Source: Desulfobacterales bacterium
GTDB lineage: Bacteria > Desulfobacterota > Desulfobacteria > Desulfobacterales > Desulfobacteraceae
Length of the DNA: 6,627 nt
NCBI GenBank assembly: GCA_022361315.1
Contig: JAKSBB010000350.1
Coordinates: 1-6,627, forward strand
Direction: 5' to 3'
The notes under the pieces were generated by a model. That model made no database searches. It saw only the letters and a list, made by a program, of their open reading frames with translations, and had not been told where the DNA came from. Of this stretch, positions 5,684-6,627 are shown piece by piece (position 1 is the stretch's first letter; every line of letters begins with the position of its first letter). The position numbers were made by a program, and so were the translations under genes.

Positions 5684-6556
5684 CTATGTCAGGGGCACAT
5701 AAATATACATCTCCGAGTCTTTGGAACCGGCCGGATCAAACCGTTCATTGTAAAACTCAAAATCATAATTACCCAAACGTACATCCGGCCCCTGGTTTCC
5801 TGCCCACTCCCCATAAATATATCCGTAGGTGGCTTTCAAATTTTCCAGGGATCCCCGGTGGGTAAAGACGGCATACTTTCCGTCCGGTACCTCCCGGGCC
5901 ACCATGCCCTCGGGTATATCTTCAACGCTCACCACTTCCCTGCCAGCCACATATTCAAAGGAGATATTGCCGGCCGGGGAATCGGCATTCTCCTCCGGTA
6001 CCTTGCACACCCCATAGAAATGTGACGGGTTTCCCAGGTTGCCGATTTCATGGGACCGTTCCATAAATGTATCCCAAAGCTGCGGAATCTCGTTGTTTTC
6101 ATTGGTCCCGAAGTACCTGAATCCCACGAGTTTAAATCCCTTTTTTTCCCTGATTTCCGGTGTCATCATCCTGCCTCCTTCCATAAGCGGGTTCATCGTA
6201 AATCGATTCTTATATCTGGACGGATAATGGTGGTTCTGCTTTCTGAATCGGCCCGGGGGCAGCCCGAACATCTTTTTGAAGGCCCGGGTAAAGGCCTCCT
6301 GGGATTCGAATCCGGCATCCAATGCAATATCAATAATTCCGGCATCCGAATCGATCAGCGCCCGTGCAGCCAGGGTCAACCTTCGCTTCCTTATATACGT
6401 CTTCAGGGGCTCCCCCGTTGCAGCCAGAAAGATCCGGTGGAAGTGGAACAGGGAATAGGCAGCCTCCGCCGCCACCTCGCCCGCGCGGATATCCCGGTGA
6501 AGGTTGGCTTCGATAAAGGCGGTTGCCCGGTTTATATTGTTCTGATATCCCTTTAT
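5684..6556 (-). CDS. AraC-family regulator with GyrI-like effector-binding domain, probable ATA start
   Basis: Counting from the ATA at 6556-6554 the protein has 290 residues. Residues 1-23 (KGYQNNINRATAFIEANL and onward) match the opening helix of AraC/Rob-type DNA-binding domains. Helix-turn-helix 1 is around 24-46, with the hallmark FHFHRIF (37-43); helix-turn-helix 2 is around 73-96 (IIDIALDAGFESQEAFTRAFKK); LPPGRFR (99-105) closes the domain. Residues about 131-290 form a GyrI-like domain, with FKLVGFRYFG (141-150), a central VPDGKYAVFTHRG (223-235) and the acidic Glu271 in EFYNERFDP, typical of small-molecule binding in BmrR/Rob relatives. It should be a cytoplasmic transcription regulator answering to a small ligand. 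A GTG at 6475 would start the protein inside the first HTH region and lose the opening helix. The frame is closed by TAG at 6566-6568 and holds no ATG, GTG or TTG between, so the start is either ATA or damaged. Confidence 0.85.
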   Translation of the reverse strand: MKGYQNNINRATAFIEANLHRDIRAGEVAAEAAYSLFHFHRIFLAATGEPLKTYIRKRRLTLAARALIDSDAGIIDIALDAGFESQEAFTRAFKKMFGLPPGRFRKQNHHYPSRYKNRFTMNPLMEGGRMMTPEIREKKGFKLVGFRYFGTNENNEIPQLWDTFMERSHEIGNLGNPSHFYGVCKVPEENADSPAGNISFEYVAGREVVSVEDIPEGMVAREVPDGKYAVFTHRGSLENLKATYGYIYGEWAGNQGPDVRLGNYDFEFYNERFDPAGSKDSEMYIYVPLT

Positions 6557-6567
6557 CCCCTCTCCCT
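6554..6567 (-). promoter_or_regulatory. Ribosome binding site in front of the ATA codon
   Basis: AGGGAG at 6562-6567 is 5 bases before the ATA at 6556-6554 and lies just after the in-frame TAG (6566-6568, overlapping it by two bases). A purine-rich site at the right spacing before a non-standard codon is what decides the proposed start. Confidence 0.45.
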
Positions 6568-6627
6568 AAAAAGCTGATTATTCCGTCCTGCCCCTAACCA
6601 TATAGATGGTGCGGGATGACGTCTTGA
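6557..6627. other. Upstream region of the AraC-type gene, to the window edge
   Basis: These 71 bases hold the presumed ribosome binding site and part of the promoter region of the AraC-type gene. Reading the minus strand there is an AATAAT hexamer (6574-6579) that could be a -10 box, but no matching -35 box. No gene end or start can be supported on the plus strand. Confidence 0.4.

Noticed and set aside
6050..6577. Plus-strand 175-codon frame opposite the AraC-type gene
   Set aside because: It is antisense to clear AraC and GyrI domains; its translation has no family features.

Overview
The window looks like a chromosomal fragment of a moderately GC-rich Gram-negative bacterium. The separate response-regulator/HDOD protein, the codon usage and the general gene style would suit a deltaproteobacterial (Desulfobacterota-like) genome, but no marker gene is present and this placement is a weak inference. 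No RNA gene, insertion sequence, CRISPR array or phage gene was seen.

Layout: positions 4002 down to 1 carry a minus-strand three-gene operon. In order of transcription it encodes (i) a 624-residue protein with one transmembrane segment and an unknown large C-terminal region, (ii) a 500-residue dynamin-like GTPase homologue whose nucleotide-binding motifs are degenerate, and (iii) the first 196 residues of an HSP70/actin-fold ATPase that runs off the left edge. Genes (ii) and (iii) overlap by 11 bases and each has a Shine-Dalgarno sequence; genes (i) and (ii) are 45 bases apart. A 340-base divergent intergenic region (4003-4342) holds a candidate promoter for the operon, a pair of 8-base direct repeats and two small hairpins.

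On the plus strand, 4343-5638 encodes a 431-residue two-domain protein with an intact receiver domain followed by an HDOD domain. It ends 45 bases before the convergent stop of a minus-strand AraC-type regulator carrying a GyrI-like effector-binding domain (5684-6556). The conserved N-terminal helix of that regulator is encoded in frame, but no ATG, GTG or TTG precedes it. The only well-placed initiation codon is an ATA after a purine-rich ribosome binding site.

Working together: the operon pairs an HSP70-like ATPase with a GTPase-like partner and an envelope-anchored protein. This is reminiscent in layout of the SrfB/SrfC-type pairings (HSP70-like plus P-loop protein), but the sequences are not close enough for me to assign those names. 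It is the best candidate here for an undescribed system, perhaps a membrane-anchored NTP-driven scaffold. The divergent receiver-HDOD gene could share control with it through the common intergenic region, but nothing in the sequence proves this. The AraC/GyrI gene looks like an independent effector-responsive regulator.
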